This document shows, one piece after another, positions 45,616-56,831 of a DNA stretch of 64,000 nt. Where the stretch lies: assembly GCF_003332825.1 (NCBI RefSeq), contig NZ_QIRF01000013.1, forward strand, positions 62,001 through 126,000, given 5' to 3'. This DNA comes from Dyella sp. C9 (GTDB taxonomy: Bacteria > Pseudomonadota > Gammaproteobacteria > Xanthomonadales > Rhodanobacteraceae). Positions within the stretch are counted from its first letter, which is position 1, and every line of letters starts with the position of its first letter. The notes beneath the pieces were generated by a model, which saw nothing but the letters and a program-made list of their open reading frames with translations, did no database searches and was not told the origin of the DNA. Made by a program: the position numbers and the translations under genes.

Positions 45616-46032
45616 TCACTGACCTTCGGTAAAGCCGATCTTGGTCAGGCCGTAGCTCTTCGCATCGGCCAGCACACGGGCGACGTGCTCGTAAGCCACG
45701 CTGTCGTCCGCATTGATCTGCACTTCCGGCTGCTTGGCCGGATCGCCCAGACCACCAATCACCGCCAGCTGAGCCTTGAGGCCCAGCTCATCGACCGGGG
45801 TATCGTTCCAGTACAGCGCACCGGACTGGTCGATCTTCAGTCGAACGGGTTCCGGCGGATTTTCCGGCTGGACCACGTTCGGGTTCGGCTGCGGCAGGTC
45901 GATCTTCACTTTATGGGTAAGCATCGGGGCCGTGATCATGAAGATGATCAGCAGCACCAGCATCACGTCGACCAGCGGCGTGACGTTGATGTCGGCCATT
46001 GGCCCCTTACCACTTCCAGAACTAAATGCCAT
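45616..46032 (-). CDS. exbD2: ExbD-type energy-transduction protein, second copy
   Basis: A 138-residue ExbD/TolR protein with a short cytoplasmic N-terminus, one TM helix (about residues 17-38, VTPLVDVMLVLLIIFMITAPML, carrying the proton-path Asp in PLVDVMLV), and a periplasmic domain with VKIDLPQPNPNV and ALYWNDTPVDELGLKAQL. It is the second exbD in the operon, five bases after the first. In Xanthomonas campestris exbD2 is dispensable for iron uptake but needed for some plant responses. That role is not assumed here. Confidence 0.93.
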   Translation of the reverse strand: MAFSSGSGKGPMADINVTPLVDVMLVLLIIFMITAPMLTHKVKIDLPQPNPNVVQPENPPEPVRLKIDQSGALYWNDTPVDELGLKAQLAVIGGLGDPAKQPEVQINADDSVAYEHVARVLADAKSYGLTKIGFTEGQ

Positions 46033-46037
46033 GACTC

Positions 46038-46451
46038 TTACTCCTTGCCGGTCGTAATGAAACCGACATGGACCATGCCTTGTTCCTTGGCGTCGGCCAG
46101 GATCTTCTTCACGACCTTGTATTCCGTGGTCTTGTCCGCACGGATCTGCAGTTCCGGCTGCGGGGCCTTGGCCGCCGCAACCGCAAACTGTGCCTTCAGC
46201 TCTGCCTCGGTGACTTCGATGTCATTGAGGTACAGGGTGCCATCCGGCTTCACGGCCAAGTCCATCGGCTCCACCGGCTCCGTATCCGAAACCTTCGGAT
46301 TGGCAGTCGGCAGATCAACCGTGATTCGATGGGACATCAGCGGCGCGGTGATCATGAAGATGATCAGCAGCACCAGCATCACGTCGACCAGCGGCGTGAC
46401 GTTGATCTCCGACATCGGACCGCCGGCATTGCCTCCGGTGCTCATTGCCAT
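46038..46451 (-). CDS. exbD1: ExbD-type energy-transduction protein, first copy
   Basis: A 137-residue ExbD. It has the same layout as its neighbour, sharing MSEINVTPLVDVMLVLLIIF almost exactly, then HRITVDLPTANPKV and GTLYLNDIEVTEAELKAQF. The TM aspartate in PLVDVM is present. With ExbB and TonB it converts proton-motive force into energy for outer-membrane receptors. It starts 11 bases after exbB. The two ExbD proteins look like an old tandem duplication. Confidence 0.94.
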   Translation of the reverse strand: MAMSTGGNAGGPMSEINVTPLVDVMLVLLIIFMITAPLMSHRITVDLPTANPKVSDTEPVEPMDLAVKPDGTLYLNDIEVTEAELKAQFAVAAAKAPQPELQIRADKTTEYKVVKKILADAKEQGMVHVGFITTGKE

Positions 46452-46462
46452 GGGTCAGATCC

Positions 46463-47209
46463 TCACTTGCCTTCGACGCGCGCGCCGGTGGCGAAGAAGT
46501 CGTGCAGGTCGTGCGCGAACTCGTCGAACTGAGCGTAGGTCAGGCGGTTGGAGCGGTTGAAGAAGTTGTAGGCGAGCACGGCCGGGATAGCGGTGAACAG
46601 ACCGAAGGCGGTCATGATCAGAGCTTCACCCACCGGACCGGCCACGGCTTCCATCGAAGCGTTGCCCGACGCGGAGATCTTGATCAGCGCGTGGTAGATG
46701 CCCCACACGGTACCAAGCAGACCGATGAACGGAGCCGACGAACCGACCGTGGCGAGCAGGGTCAGGCCGCCTTCCAGACGCAAGCTCTCGCGAGCCACGG
46801 CCTGGCGCAGGGCGCGATCGATGAACTCGGAGCGGCTCAGCGACTCGGCGAGGCGACCACCGCCGGCCGAAGCCTGCTGGTGGTGAGCGACGGCCGAAGC
46901 GGCGTCGAGGGCGATCTTCGAGAACGGTTCGCCCTTGGGCTGGGCTTCCAGCTCACGGATGGCGTCCTGGGTCGAACCATTCGACCAGAAGCCGTTGATG
47001 ACCTTGTCGGCGCGACCGCGAACCATCGAGTTGCGGATCGCGTTGGCGACGATGAAGTACCAGGAGGAGAAAGACATCACCACCAGCACCACGAACACGA
47101 TCCAGCCAAGGAAATCGAAGTTGTGGATGAGGTGGTCGAAGCCCATGGACTTCATGGCTTCGGCGTTGGTGGTACCGCCCGCGGGGGCCGGAGAAGTTTG
47201 CAGGAACAT
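46463..47209 (-). CDS. exbB: ExbB-type proton channel protein (MotA/TolQ/ExbB family)
   Basis: A 248-residue inner-membrane protein. Three TM helices lie near residues 30-55, 140-165 and 185-210. The family core is LTLLATVGSSAPFIGLLGTVWGIYHALIKI followed by AVAGPVGEALIMTAFGLFTAIPAVLAYNFFNR, and the long cytoplasmic loop between TM1 and TM2 is typical. It assembles with ExbD and TonB. The ATG at 47209 follows a purine-rich stretch. tonB lies 49 bases upstream. Confidence 0.95.
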   Translation of the reverse strand: MFLQTSPAPAGGTTNAEAMKSMGFDHLIHNFDFLGWIVFVVLVVMSFSSWYFIVANAIRNSMVRGRADKVINGFWSNGSTQDAIRELEAQPKGEPFSKIALDAASAVAHHQQASAGGGRLAESLSRSEFIDRALRQAVARESLRLEGGLTLLATVGSSAPFIGLLGTVWGIYHALIKISASGNASMEAVAGPVGEALIMTAFGLFTAIPAVLAYNFFNRSNRLTYAQFDEFAHDLHDFFATGARVEGK

Positions 47210-47258
47210 AACGCTACCCTTGGAAAGTCAGGCGTGAACTGATTGACCGTAACCTAAG

Positions 47259-47816
47259 TTACAGCTGGTTTAGATTGAAATTGACCGGTACGCGGACGAA
47301 AGCTTCCACCTTCTGTCCATTCTTGATCTGCGGATTGAAGCGCCACTTGCGTGCCGTTTCAATCGCGGCCTGATCCAGCTCGCGATAACCGCTGGACGAC
47401 TCCACCTTGATGTCCTTCGGCGTACCGTCCACAGCAACCAGAATCATCAGCGTGACCGTGCCCTCGTGACGCTGGCGGATAGCCTGCGGCGGATACTTGG
47501 GCTGAATACGGCTGTTGTAGCTGACGTCCTGACCCGCTGCGATGTCGGCCGGCGGAGCCGGGGGAGCAGGCGGAGCCGGCGGCGCAGCGGCGACCGCATT
47601 GGTGTTCGCCTCTTCCACGGCCGGCGGCGGCGGCGGTGGCTCGATGAAGTTCACCTGGACAGTGCGTTCTTTCTCTTTCTGCACCTGCTTCGGCGGTGCC
47701 ATAGGCGCCACCAGCAACAGGAACGCGAACGCATGCAGCGCGATGGCAACAGCCAGCGCCCAGGTACGCCTCCAATTGAACGGCCCTTGGCCGGTTGCTT
47801 CGTTACTTGAGGCCAT
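47259..47816 (-). CDS. tonB: TonB energy-transducing protein
   Basis: A 185-residue TonB. An N-terminal TM anchor (about residues 15-37, RTWALAVAIALHAFAFLLLVAPM) with the conserved His is followed by a proline-rich span (about 60-90, with PPPPPAVEE and PPAPPAPPAPPAD) and the C-terminal TonB domain (about 95-180, SRIQPKYPPQAIRQRHEGTVTLMILVAVDGTPKDIKVESSSGYRELDQAAIETARKWRFNPQ). It links the proton motive force to TonB-dependent receptors. It is the first gene of tonB-exbB-exbD1-exbD2. Confidence 0.95.
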   Translation of the reverse strand: MASSNEATGQGPFNWRRTWALAVAIALHAFAFLLLVAPMAPPKQVQKEKERTVQVNFIEPPPPPPAVEEANTNAVAAAPPAPPAPPAPPADIAAGQDVSYNSRIQPKYPPQAIRQRHEGTVTLMILVAVDGTPKDIKVESSSGYRELDQAAIETARKWRFNPQIKNGQKVEAFVRVPVNFNLNQL

Positions 47817-47973
47817 CTGTCACTATCTGGAGCTAATCAATCGGTGAGACGTGGTCACGGATTCCACTGGCAATATCGATCCAAAAGGGGATGACATTTG
47901 CCACTGGACGAGAGCACGGAAAGGTTTCAACGGTACAACAGCACATGGCATTTGTATAGCTCCCGCGAGGCAT

Positions 47974-47993
47974 CCGAATAGACGTCTATCCGG
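47974..47993. other. 20-base near-perfect palindrome upstream of tonB
   Basis: CCGAATAGACGTCTATCCGG, with one non-pairing position in each arm. It lies in the 200-base gap between the TPR gene stop and tonB start. It could be an operator for tonB or part of a stop structure for the TPR gene. No family assignment is possible. Confidence 0.35.
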
Positions 47994-48016
47994 CTCACGG
48001 TTGTTACACCTCTGCC

Positions 48017-49306
48017 TTACTTGCTCGCTCCCTGCGCCTTCAGCCAAGCCTTTGCTTTAGCAGAGGTTTCGGGGTCCTGTGCGGCCTTCTCCATGGCTGC
48101 GATCGTGCCCGGCTTGTCCTTCAGGCCACGACACGCTTCGGCCAGCAACATATAGGCGGTGCCCTTGTGCTGCACGCCCTTGTCGATGCCCTGTTGGATG
48201 AGGCCCTTGGCCTCGGTGTACTTGTTGTCCTGCAGCAGGAGCTGGCCCGCGCGGACTGCCGCCTCACCGTCCTGGGCCAACGGGATGGCCTTCTTGTAGG
48301 CGGCAACGGCGGTGCTCGAGTCGTCTGCCATGTAGGCAGCGTCGCCGAGCAGCTTGTAGTTGTCGTAGCTGGAGGCAACCACGCCCTTGTTCATGCCCTC
48401 GTTGAGCACGGCCACGGCCTTGGCCGCCGACGGCTTGGCGTCGCCGGTGTTCTGACCGGTGATCAGGTAGAGCTTGGCGAGGTTGACGTAGTCCTTCTCG
48501 TTCTTGAACTGACCGTCGGCATGGGACTTCTCCATCAGCGTGATCGCTTCCGGATACTTCTGCGCCTGCATCAGCACGGCCACGGCGTTGGACAGCGCGT
48601 TGGGATCGTTCGGGTTGGCGGCGAGCTGCTGCTGGGCCACCTGCGCAGCCTGGTCACTCTGGCCGGATTCCGAGTAGCTGGCCATCAGGATCTGGTTCCA
48701 GCTGTCGTTCGGCTTGTCGGTCATCGACTGCGCCTTCTTGATGGCGGCAATCGCTTCCGGGTACTTGCCAAGGCGGTAGTACGCGTTGCCTTCCAGCGCG
48801 TACGACTCGGGGGTTTCCTTGCGGCCTTCGGCGCGCCACTTCTCGATGGTGTCGATGGACGGCTGGTACTGCTCGTCGGCCAGGTAGAACTGGGCCAGCA
48901 TGTACTCGAGCTGGAAGAAGGTGTCGTTCGGCATCACGCCGTCGTCGATGGCGCGCTTGAGCAGGTCGATGGCGCTCTTCAGGTCGCCATCCTGGTAATG
49001 CACCGTCGCCAGGCCCTGCAGGGCCAGCGCCTGGGCGTACTTGCTCTTGCTGCCATCAGCGATCGGCTGGAGGATCTGGATCGCCTTTTCCTTGTCCTGA
49101 TTGTTCACCGCATCAAGGCCTTCGTTGATGGCCTTCTGGTCCTTCTCGCTGGTCAGGTCCAGCTTCGGCTCCTTGCGGGTAGCGTTCGGGTACAGCGCTT
49201 CCTTCTTGTCCTTGGAAGAGCTGTCGCTCGCAATGACCGGGGTGCTCACCACGGCCAGGGCCAGCGCCGTACCAGCGAGCATCTTGATCAGGGGAACACG
49301 CTTCAT
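48017..49306 (-). CDS. exported tetratricopeptide-repeat protein
   Basis: A 429-residue protein with a signal peptide (residues 1-26, ending TPVIA) and multiple TPR-like helical pairs from about residue 60 to the C-terminus, for example ALALQGLATVHYQDGDLKSAIDLLKRAI, SYALEGNAYYRLGKYPEAIAAIKKA and NYKLLGDAAYMADDSSTAVAAYKKAI. TPR proteins scaffold other proteins, and the partner here is unknown. The location just upstream of tonB is known for a TPR gene in some Xanthomonadales genomes (inference). Its own promoter should lie in 49307-49450. Confidence 0.9.
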   Translation of the reverse strand: MKRVPLIKMLAGTALALAVVSTPVIASDSSSKDKKEALYPNATRKEPKLDLTSEKDQKAINEGLDAVNNQDKEKAIQILQPIADGSKSKYAQALALQGLATVHYQDGDLKSAIDLLKRAIDDGVMPNDTFFQLEYMLAQFYLADEQYQPSIDTIEKWRAEGRKETPESYALEGNAYYRLGKYPEAIAAIKKAQSMTDKPNDSWNQILMASYSESGQSDQAAQVAQQQLAANPNDPNALSNAVAVLMQAQKYPEAITLMEKSHADGQFKNEKDYVNLAKLYLITGQNTGDAKPSAAKAVAVLNEGMNKGVVASSYDNYKLLGDAAYMADDSSTAVAAYKKAIPLAQDGEAAVRAGQLLLQDNKYTEAKGLIQQGIDKGVQHKGTAYMLLAEACRGLKDKPGTIAAMEKAAQDPETSAKAKAWLKAQGASK

Positions 49307-49564
49307 GGCAGTCCTCAGGGGTTAGGGTTTTCACGCGCCGACGACGCGGGGGATCGCTGAGCGTAACCTGACTAGGCGGCAGATAACAAGTCGCAGCGCC
49401 ACAACAAAGATTGTTAAGAATCAATCAGTTGAACCATACGCAAGCGACTGGACATGATTTTCAAGCAGCAGGGTCATGTGTATCGTGACTTTCTGCCCTG
49501 GAAAACAGGCTTTCCTGCGCGGCGTATGCGCGAGCTAACACGTTAATACGTTAGCACTTTCACA
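49307..49564. other. gene-free region between gyrB terminator and TPR gene
   Basis: The 327-base gap between gyrB and the TPR gene contains no credible coding frame. It is AT-richer than its surroundings and includes an imperfect inverted repeat near 49534-49553 (CTAAC...GTTAG) and the gyrB terminator at its right end. Promoter elements of the TPR gene are expected here but none is convincing. Confidence 0.55.
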
Positions 49565-49612
49565 TCAAAAGAAACGGCGTGACGGCCACCACAGGGCAGC
49601 CGTCGACGCCGT
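49565..49612 (-). terminator. terminator of gyrB
   Basis: ACGGCG-GACGGC pairs with GCCGTC-CGCCGT across two short bulges, and on the minus strand the hairpin is followed by TTTCTTTTGA. It lies 22 bases past the gyrB stop. Confidence 0.7.
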
Positions 49613-49633
49613 CACAAGGTCCACCCCGAAAGA

Positions 49634-53204
<3,571 letters not shown>

Positions 53205-53225
53205 GTCAGCGGGCTCCTGACGCAA

Positions 53226-53260
53226 GAACGCCGGGGCGTCTTGCGACAACCCCGGCGTTC
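53226..53260. other. hairpin between dnaN and recF
   Basis: Eleven-base perfect inverted repeat GAACGCCGGGG / CCCCGGCGTTC with a 13-base loop, in the 96-base gap between dnaN stop and recF start. No thymine tract follows on the minus strand, so it is a candidate attenuator, RNA-processing site or stabilising hairpin, not a standard terminator. Confidence 0.55.
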
Positions 53261-53300
53261 CTGTGCTGCTTGCCCAAACGCGGCAAACGATGGTTCGACA

Positions 53301-54401
53301 TCAGAGACGCAGCGGCATGATCACGTGGCGAGCCTGGTCACTATCGTCCTCCTGCACCAGGCAGCTCGACTGGGCGTCGCGCAGATTCAGGCGGGCGCGT
53401 TCGCCACGCAGGGCACCGAGCGCATCGAGCAGGTAACCCACGTTGAAGCCCACCGCCAGATCCGACACCACGGTCTCCGCTTCGAGCTCTTCCACGGCCT
53501 CTTCCTGCTCCGGATTGTGGGCCACGATACGCAGCTTGCCCGGCGACAGCTCCAGCTTCACGCCACGGTACTTCTCGTTCGAGAGAATCGCCGCACGCTG
53601 CAAGGCTCCGCGGAGGATCTCGCGATCCAGCGTGGCGTGCTTGTCGGCGCCCAGCGGAATCACCGCTTCGTAATCCGGAAAACGACCGTCGATCAGCTTC
53701 GAGGTGAACACCACGTCGCCACGGCGCACGCGCAGGTGATTGCGGCCGAATTCCAGCTCAACCTGCCCTTCGCCCGTCTCGAACAAACCGACCAGTTCGT
53801 TCACGCCCTTGCGGGGAATGATGATCTGGCGACGCGCGGCGACTTTGCTTTCCAGCTTGGTCTCTTTCAGCGCCAGGCGATGTCCGTCGGTAGCTACGCA
53901 GCGCAGCGTGTGCTCCTGGAGATCCAGCAGCATGCCGTTCAAGTAGTAGCGCACGTCCTGGTTGGCCATGGCGAACGCGGTGCGGTCCATGAGATCACGC
54001 AGGACTTCTTCCGGCAGCGTGACCCGCTCAACCAGCTCTATCTCGTCGATGGTCGGAAACTCGGTCGCGGGCAGCGTTGCCAGGGTGAACCGGCTGCGCC
54101 CTGCGTTCAGCGCCACGCGGTCGCCGTTGAGCTTCAGTTCGATGTGGGCACCGTCTGGCAGCGCACGCACGATATCGAACAGCTTGCGCGCTGGAATGGT
54201 GATTTCACCGTCGACCAGTTTGTCGGCACCGGTGGTGGCGATCATTTCCACTTCCAGATCGGTGCCGGTCATCGACACTTTTCCGTCAGCGACCTTCACC
54301 AGCAGGTTGGCGAGCACTGGCAGCGTTTGGCGGCGTTCGACGACGCCCACGACCTGCTGCAACGGTTTGAGCAGAGCTTCTCGTTGAATGCTGAATTGCA
54401 T
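53301..54401 (-). CDS. dnaN: DNA polymerase III subunit beta (sliding clamp)
   Basis: A 366-residue clamp subunit. The dimer forms a ring that tethers polymerase III to DNA. Family blocks are MQFSIQREALLKPLQQVVGVVERRQTLPVLANLLV, MTGTDLEVEM, YYLNGMLLDLQEHTLRCVATDGHRLAL and DGRFPDYEAVIP, and the C-terminal clamp-binding tail ends HVIMPLRL. The length is standard. It follows dnaA and the oriC region, with recF downstream. Confidence 0.98.
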   Translation of the reverse strand: MQFSIQREALLKPLQQVVGVVERRQTLPVLANLLVKVADGKVSMTGTDLEVEMIATTGADKLVDGEITIPARKLFDIVRALPDGAHIELKLNGDRVALNAGRSRFTLATLPATEFPTIDEIELVERVTLPEEVLRDLMDRTAFAMANQDVRYYLNGMLLDLQEHTLRCVATDGHRLALKETKLESKVAARRQIIIPRKGVNELVGLFETGEGQVELEFGRNHLRVRRGDVVFTSKLIDGRFPDYEAVIPLGADKHATLDREILRGALQRAAILSNEKYRGVKLELSPGKLRIVAHNPEQEEAVEELEAETVVSDLAVGFNVGYLLDALGALRGERARLNLRDAQSSCLVQEDDSDQARHVIMPLRL

Positions 54402-54649
54402 GTATGCGCTTCCCCAATCCTGCTTTTCTGTTTTTAAAAGAAGTTCTGTAGTGGTGGTAGGCGGCGTGGATAACTCTGAAAACCGGAAAAATTCATGAGA
54501 ATCAAATGATTAGCCGATTCTCACATTGTGTTCCCAAGCGGTGGATGACTGTGGGCCGGATGTGGATAACTTTTCCGGCCAAATCGTCCACCTATTATCC
54601 ACAGCTTGCCACCGCACTTTTCAAGCACTTAGTACACAGCCGACACGAC
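54402..54649. other. oriC: replication origin (oriC) candidate between dnaA and dnaN
   Basis: This 248-base region has three good DnaA boxes: TGTGGATAA at 54561-54569 (perfect, minus orientation), TTATCCACA at 54595-54603 (perfect, plus), and CGTGGATAA at 54465-54473 (one mismatch). A weaker GGTGGATGA lies at 54540-54548. AT-rich stretches at 54421-54450 and 54485-54515 could be the unwinding element. An inverted repeat TGAGAATC / GATTCTCA (54496-54503, 54516-54523) lies in it. Genes on the left run leftward and those on the right, beyond dnaA, run rightward. The dnaA-dnaN gap as origin fits Xanthomonadales and many other bacteria. Confidence 0.82.
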
Positions 54650-56008
54650 TCAACCGGTCAGGATGCGAATCAGCTGTTCCCAATCCTGGCGCATCCGCGT
54701 GTCGGTCTCGCACAGCTTCCTGATCGTGCGGCAGGCGTGCAGCACGGTCGTGTGGTCGCGACCGCCGAACGCCTCGCCGATCTCGGGCAGGCTGTGCTCG
54801 GTGAGCTCCTTGGACAGCGCCATGGCGATCTGGCGCGGGCGCGCCAGCGAACGCACGCGGCGCTTGGACAGCAGATCCTGCAGGCGCACCTGGTAGTAGT
54901 CCGCCACCGTCTTCTGGATGTTGGGCACGGTCACCGCCTGGGCGTGGGTCGCCAGCAGGTCGCGCAGGGTCTCCTCCGCGAAATCGATGGTGATCGGCTT
55001 GCCGTAGAAGTTGGCGCGGGCCGCCAGCGTGTTGAGCGCGCCCTCGAGGTCGCGCACGTTGGAGCGGATGCGCTTGGCTAGCAGCATGGCCACGTTCTCC
55101 CCCACCGCCACGCCCTTGTCGTGGGCCTTGGACAGCAGGATCGCCGCGCGGGTCTCGAAGTCCGGCGGCTCGATCGCCACCGACAGGCCCCAGCCCAAGC
55201 GCGACTTCAGGCGCGGCTCGAGCTTGTCCACTTCCTTGGGGTAGCGGTCGCAGGTGAGGATGATCTGCTGCTTGGACTCGAACAGCGCATTGAAGGTGTG
55301 GAAAAACTCTTCCTGCGTGGTGTCCTTGCCGGCGAAGAACTGGATGTCGTCGATCAACAGCGCGTCCACCGAGCGGAAGCGGCGCTTGAACTCGTCCATG
55401 CTCTTGGTGCGCAGCGCCTCGATCATCGAGCCGACGAACTGCTCCGAGCGCAGGTACAGCACCTTGAAGTCCGGATTGCGCTCGCGCATCAGGTTGCCGG
55501 TGGCGTGCATCAGGTGGGTCTTGCCCAGGCCGGTACCGCCGTACAGCAGCAACGGGTTGTAGGCGCGGCCGGGGTTCATCGCCACCTGCATGGCGGCGGC
55601 CTTGCCCAGCTGGTTCGACTTGCCCTCGACGAAGGTTTCGAAGGTGTAGTGCGGGTCCAGGTTGTGGGTAAACGCAGGGGCCGGCGCTTCTGCGACGACC
55701 GCGGCTACGGCCTTGGGCGCCGCAGCCGGAGCGGGCGCGGCCAGCTTTCCACTGGCCGTGGCGCGAGGCGAACTGGAGCCAACCTCCAGCCTCACCGTCA
55801 GCTCATGGCCGGTCAGCTGGCTGATCACCGTTTCGATGCGGGCCAGGTAGCGCTCGCGCACCGTATCGAGGGTGTACGGATTGGGCGCAAACAACTGCAG
55901 GCCGTGGGTGTCATCGCGGGCCTGCAGCGGCATCAGCCAGGTGTGCAGGTCTTCGGCGTTCAATTCGCCCTCGAGACGCTCGAGACAGCGCCGCCACAGG
56001 TCACTCAT
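54650..56008 (-). CDS. dnaA: chromosomal replication initiator protein DnaA
   Basis: A 452-residue initiator. Domain I (about 1-75) begins [21 protein letters not shown] short Ala/Pro linker (80-115) precedes domain III with [24 protein letters not shown], Walker A GGTGLGKT, Walker [13 protein letters not shown], sensor [34 protein letters not shown], and box [19 protein letters not shown]. Domain IV has the DnaA signature [15 protein letters not shown]. The linker is short compared with E. coli. Two one-mismatch DnaA boxes (56094-56102, 56106-56114) upstream suggest autoregulation. Confidence 0.98.
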   Translation of the reverse strand: MSDLWRRCLERLEGELNAEDLHTWLMPLQARDDTHGLQLFAPNPYTLDTVRERYLARIETVISQLTGHELTVRLEVGSSSPRATASGKLAAPAPAAAPKAVAAVVAEAPAPAFTHNLDPHYTFETFVEGKSNQLGKAAAMQVAMNPGRAYNPLLLYGGTGLGKTHLMHATGNLMRERNPDFKVLYLRSEQFVGSMIEALRTKSMDEFKRRFRSVDALLIDDIQFFAGKDTTQEEFFHTFNALFESKQQIILTCDRYPKEVDKLEPRLKSRLGWGLSVAIEPPDFETRAAILLSKAHDKGVAVGENVAMLLAKRIRSNVRDLEGALNTLAARANFYGKPITIDFAEETLRDLLATHAQAVTVPNIQKTVADYYQVRLQDLLSKRRVRSLARPRQIAMALSKELTEHSLPEIGEAFGGRDHTTVLHACRTIRKLCETDTRMRQDWEQLIRILTG

Positions 56009-56093
56009 GGGAAATCTTCAACCACTGGAAGGAGCGCTTACGCGCGGGGTGGACCGGCAAGTCTAGCAGCACGAACCCCTCCAGTCGGCATGG

Positions 56094-56114
56094 ATATCCA
56101 CACGGATATCCACA
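56094..56114 (-). promoter_or_regulatory. paired DnaA-box-like sites upstream of dnaA
   Basis: ATATCCACA occurs twice (56094-56102 and 56106-56114), each one mismatch from TTATCCACA, 12 bases apart. They are about 90-105 bases upstream of dnaA and 42 before the rpmH promoter, so they are placed to let DnaA repress dnaA transcription. Confidence 0.55.
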
Positions 56115-56155
56115 GGAAGTAAACAGCCTTTTGTCAAGCCCAATCATCGCCCTAT

Positions 56156-56185
56156 TTGACAGGGGCATGAAACGGCCTGCATAAT
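56156..56185 (+). promoter_or_regulatory. sigma70-type promoter of rpmH operon
   Basis: A consensus -35 TTGACA (56156-56161) and -10 CATAAT (56180-56185) with an 18-base spacer. The ATG of rpmH is 37 bases past the -10. It is a strong promoter, as expected for ribosomal-protein genes. Confidence 0.82.
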
Positions 56186-56222
56186 TTCCAACCTTTTTAT
56201 CACCTTAACTTCGGACAAAGCC

Positions 56223-56360
56223 ATGTCGAAGCGCACCTTCCAACCCAGCAAGCTCAAGCGCGCCCGTACCCACGGTTTCCGCGCCCGCATGGCGACTGCC
56301 GATGGCCGCAAGGTTCTGAACGCCCGTCGCGCCAAGGGCCGCAAGCGCCTGATCCCGTAA
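56223..56360 (+). CDS. rpmH: 50S ribosomal protein L34
   Basis: A 45-residue ribosomal protein. The sequence starts [20 protein letters not shown], has [20 protein letters not shown] and ends KRLIP, the typical L34 pattern. It is translated ahead of rnpA with a 14-base gap, and the close linkage to rnpA and yidC is universal. The strong promoter upstream faces away from dnaA. Confidence 0.98.
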   Translation: MSKRTFQPSKLKRARTHGFRARMATADGRKVLNARRAKGRKRLIP

Positions 56361-56374
56361 GCAGCGCGCCCATC

Positions 56375-56773
56375 ATGCGTGCTGCCGGCCTGCCGCGCGA
56401 GGCGCGGCTCCGCCGCGCCGGTGATTTCGCTGCTTTGCGTCATGCCAGCGGCCGCTTCGGCGGCCGCTGTTTTTCTGTGCGCTATCGTCCCAACGAGCTG
56501 GGCCATCCGCGCCTGGGCCTGGCGATCTCCAAGCGCGTCTCCAAGCGGGCGGTGGACCGTAACCGCATCAAGCGCCTGGTGCGTGAATCGTTCCGCCAGG
56601 TCCGCCTTGAGCTTCCGGCCGTCGACCTCATGGTGATGGCGCGCGAGCAGGCCGCCAGCCTGCCCGGGCCGGAATTGCTGGCCGAACTCCATGGGCTGTG
56701 GAAAAGGCTGCGCACCGTGAGGCTCGACGCCACGTTGAAGCCCGGCGACCCGGCCGGCACAATCGTGCGTTGA
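56375..56773 (+). CDS. rnpA: ribonuclease P protein component
   Basis: A 132-residue basic protein that joins the RNase P RNA in 5' maturation of tRNA precursors. The signature RNR motif is in LGLAISKRVSKRAVDRNRIKRLVRESFR. The N-terminus REARLRRAGDFAALRHASGRFGGR fits the family. The start is ATG at 56375 and the gene follows rpmH by 14 bases. The usual yidD gene between rnpA and yidC is not found in the 58-base gap that follows. Confidence 0.96.
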   Translation: MRAAGLPREARLRRAGDFAALRHASGRFGGRCFSVRYRPNELGHPRLGLAISKRVSKRAVDRNRIKRLVRESFRQVRLELPAVDLMVMAREQAASLPGPELLAELHGLWKRLRTVRLDATLKPGDPAGTIVR

Positions 56774-56831
56774 TCTTTCTCCACCCTCCTCCGCGGCCCG
56801 GTGTCGCGGCATCCACCGGATCTGCTCCGCG

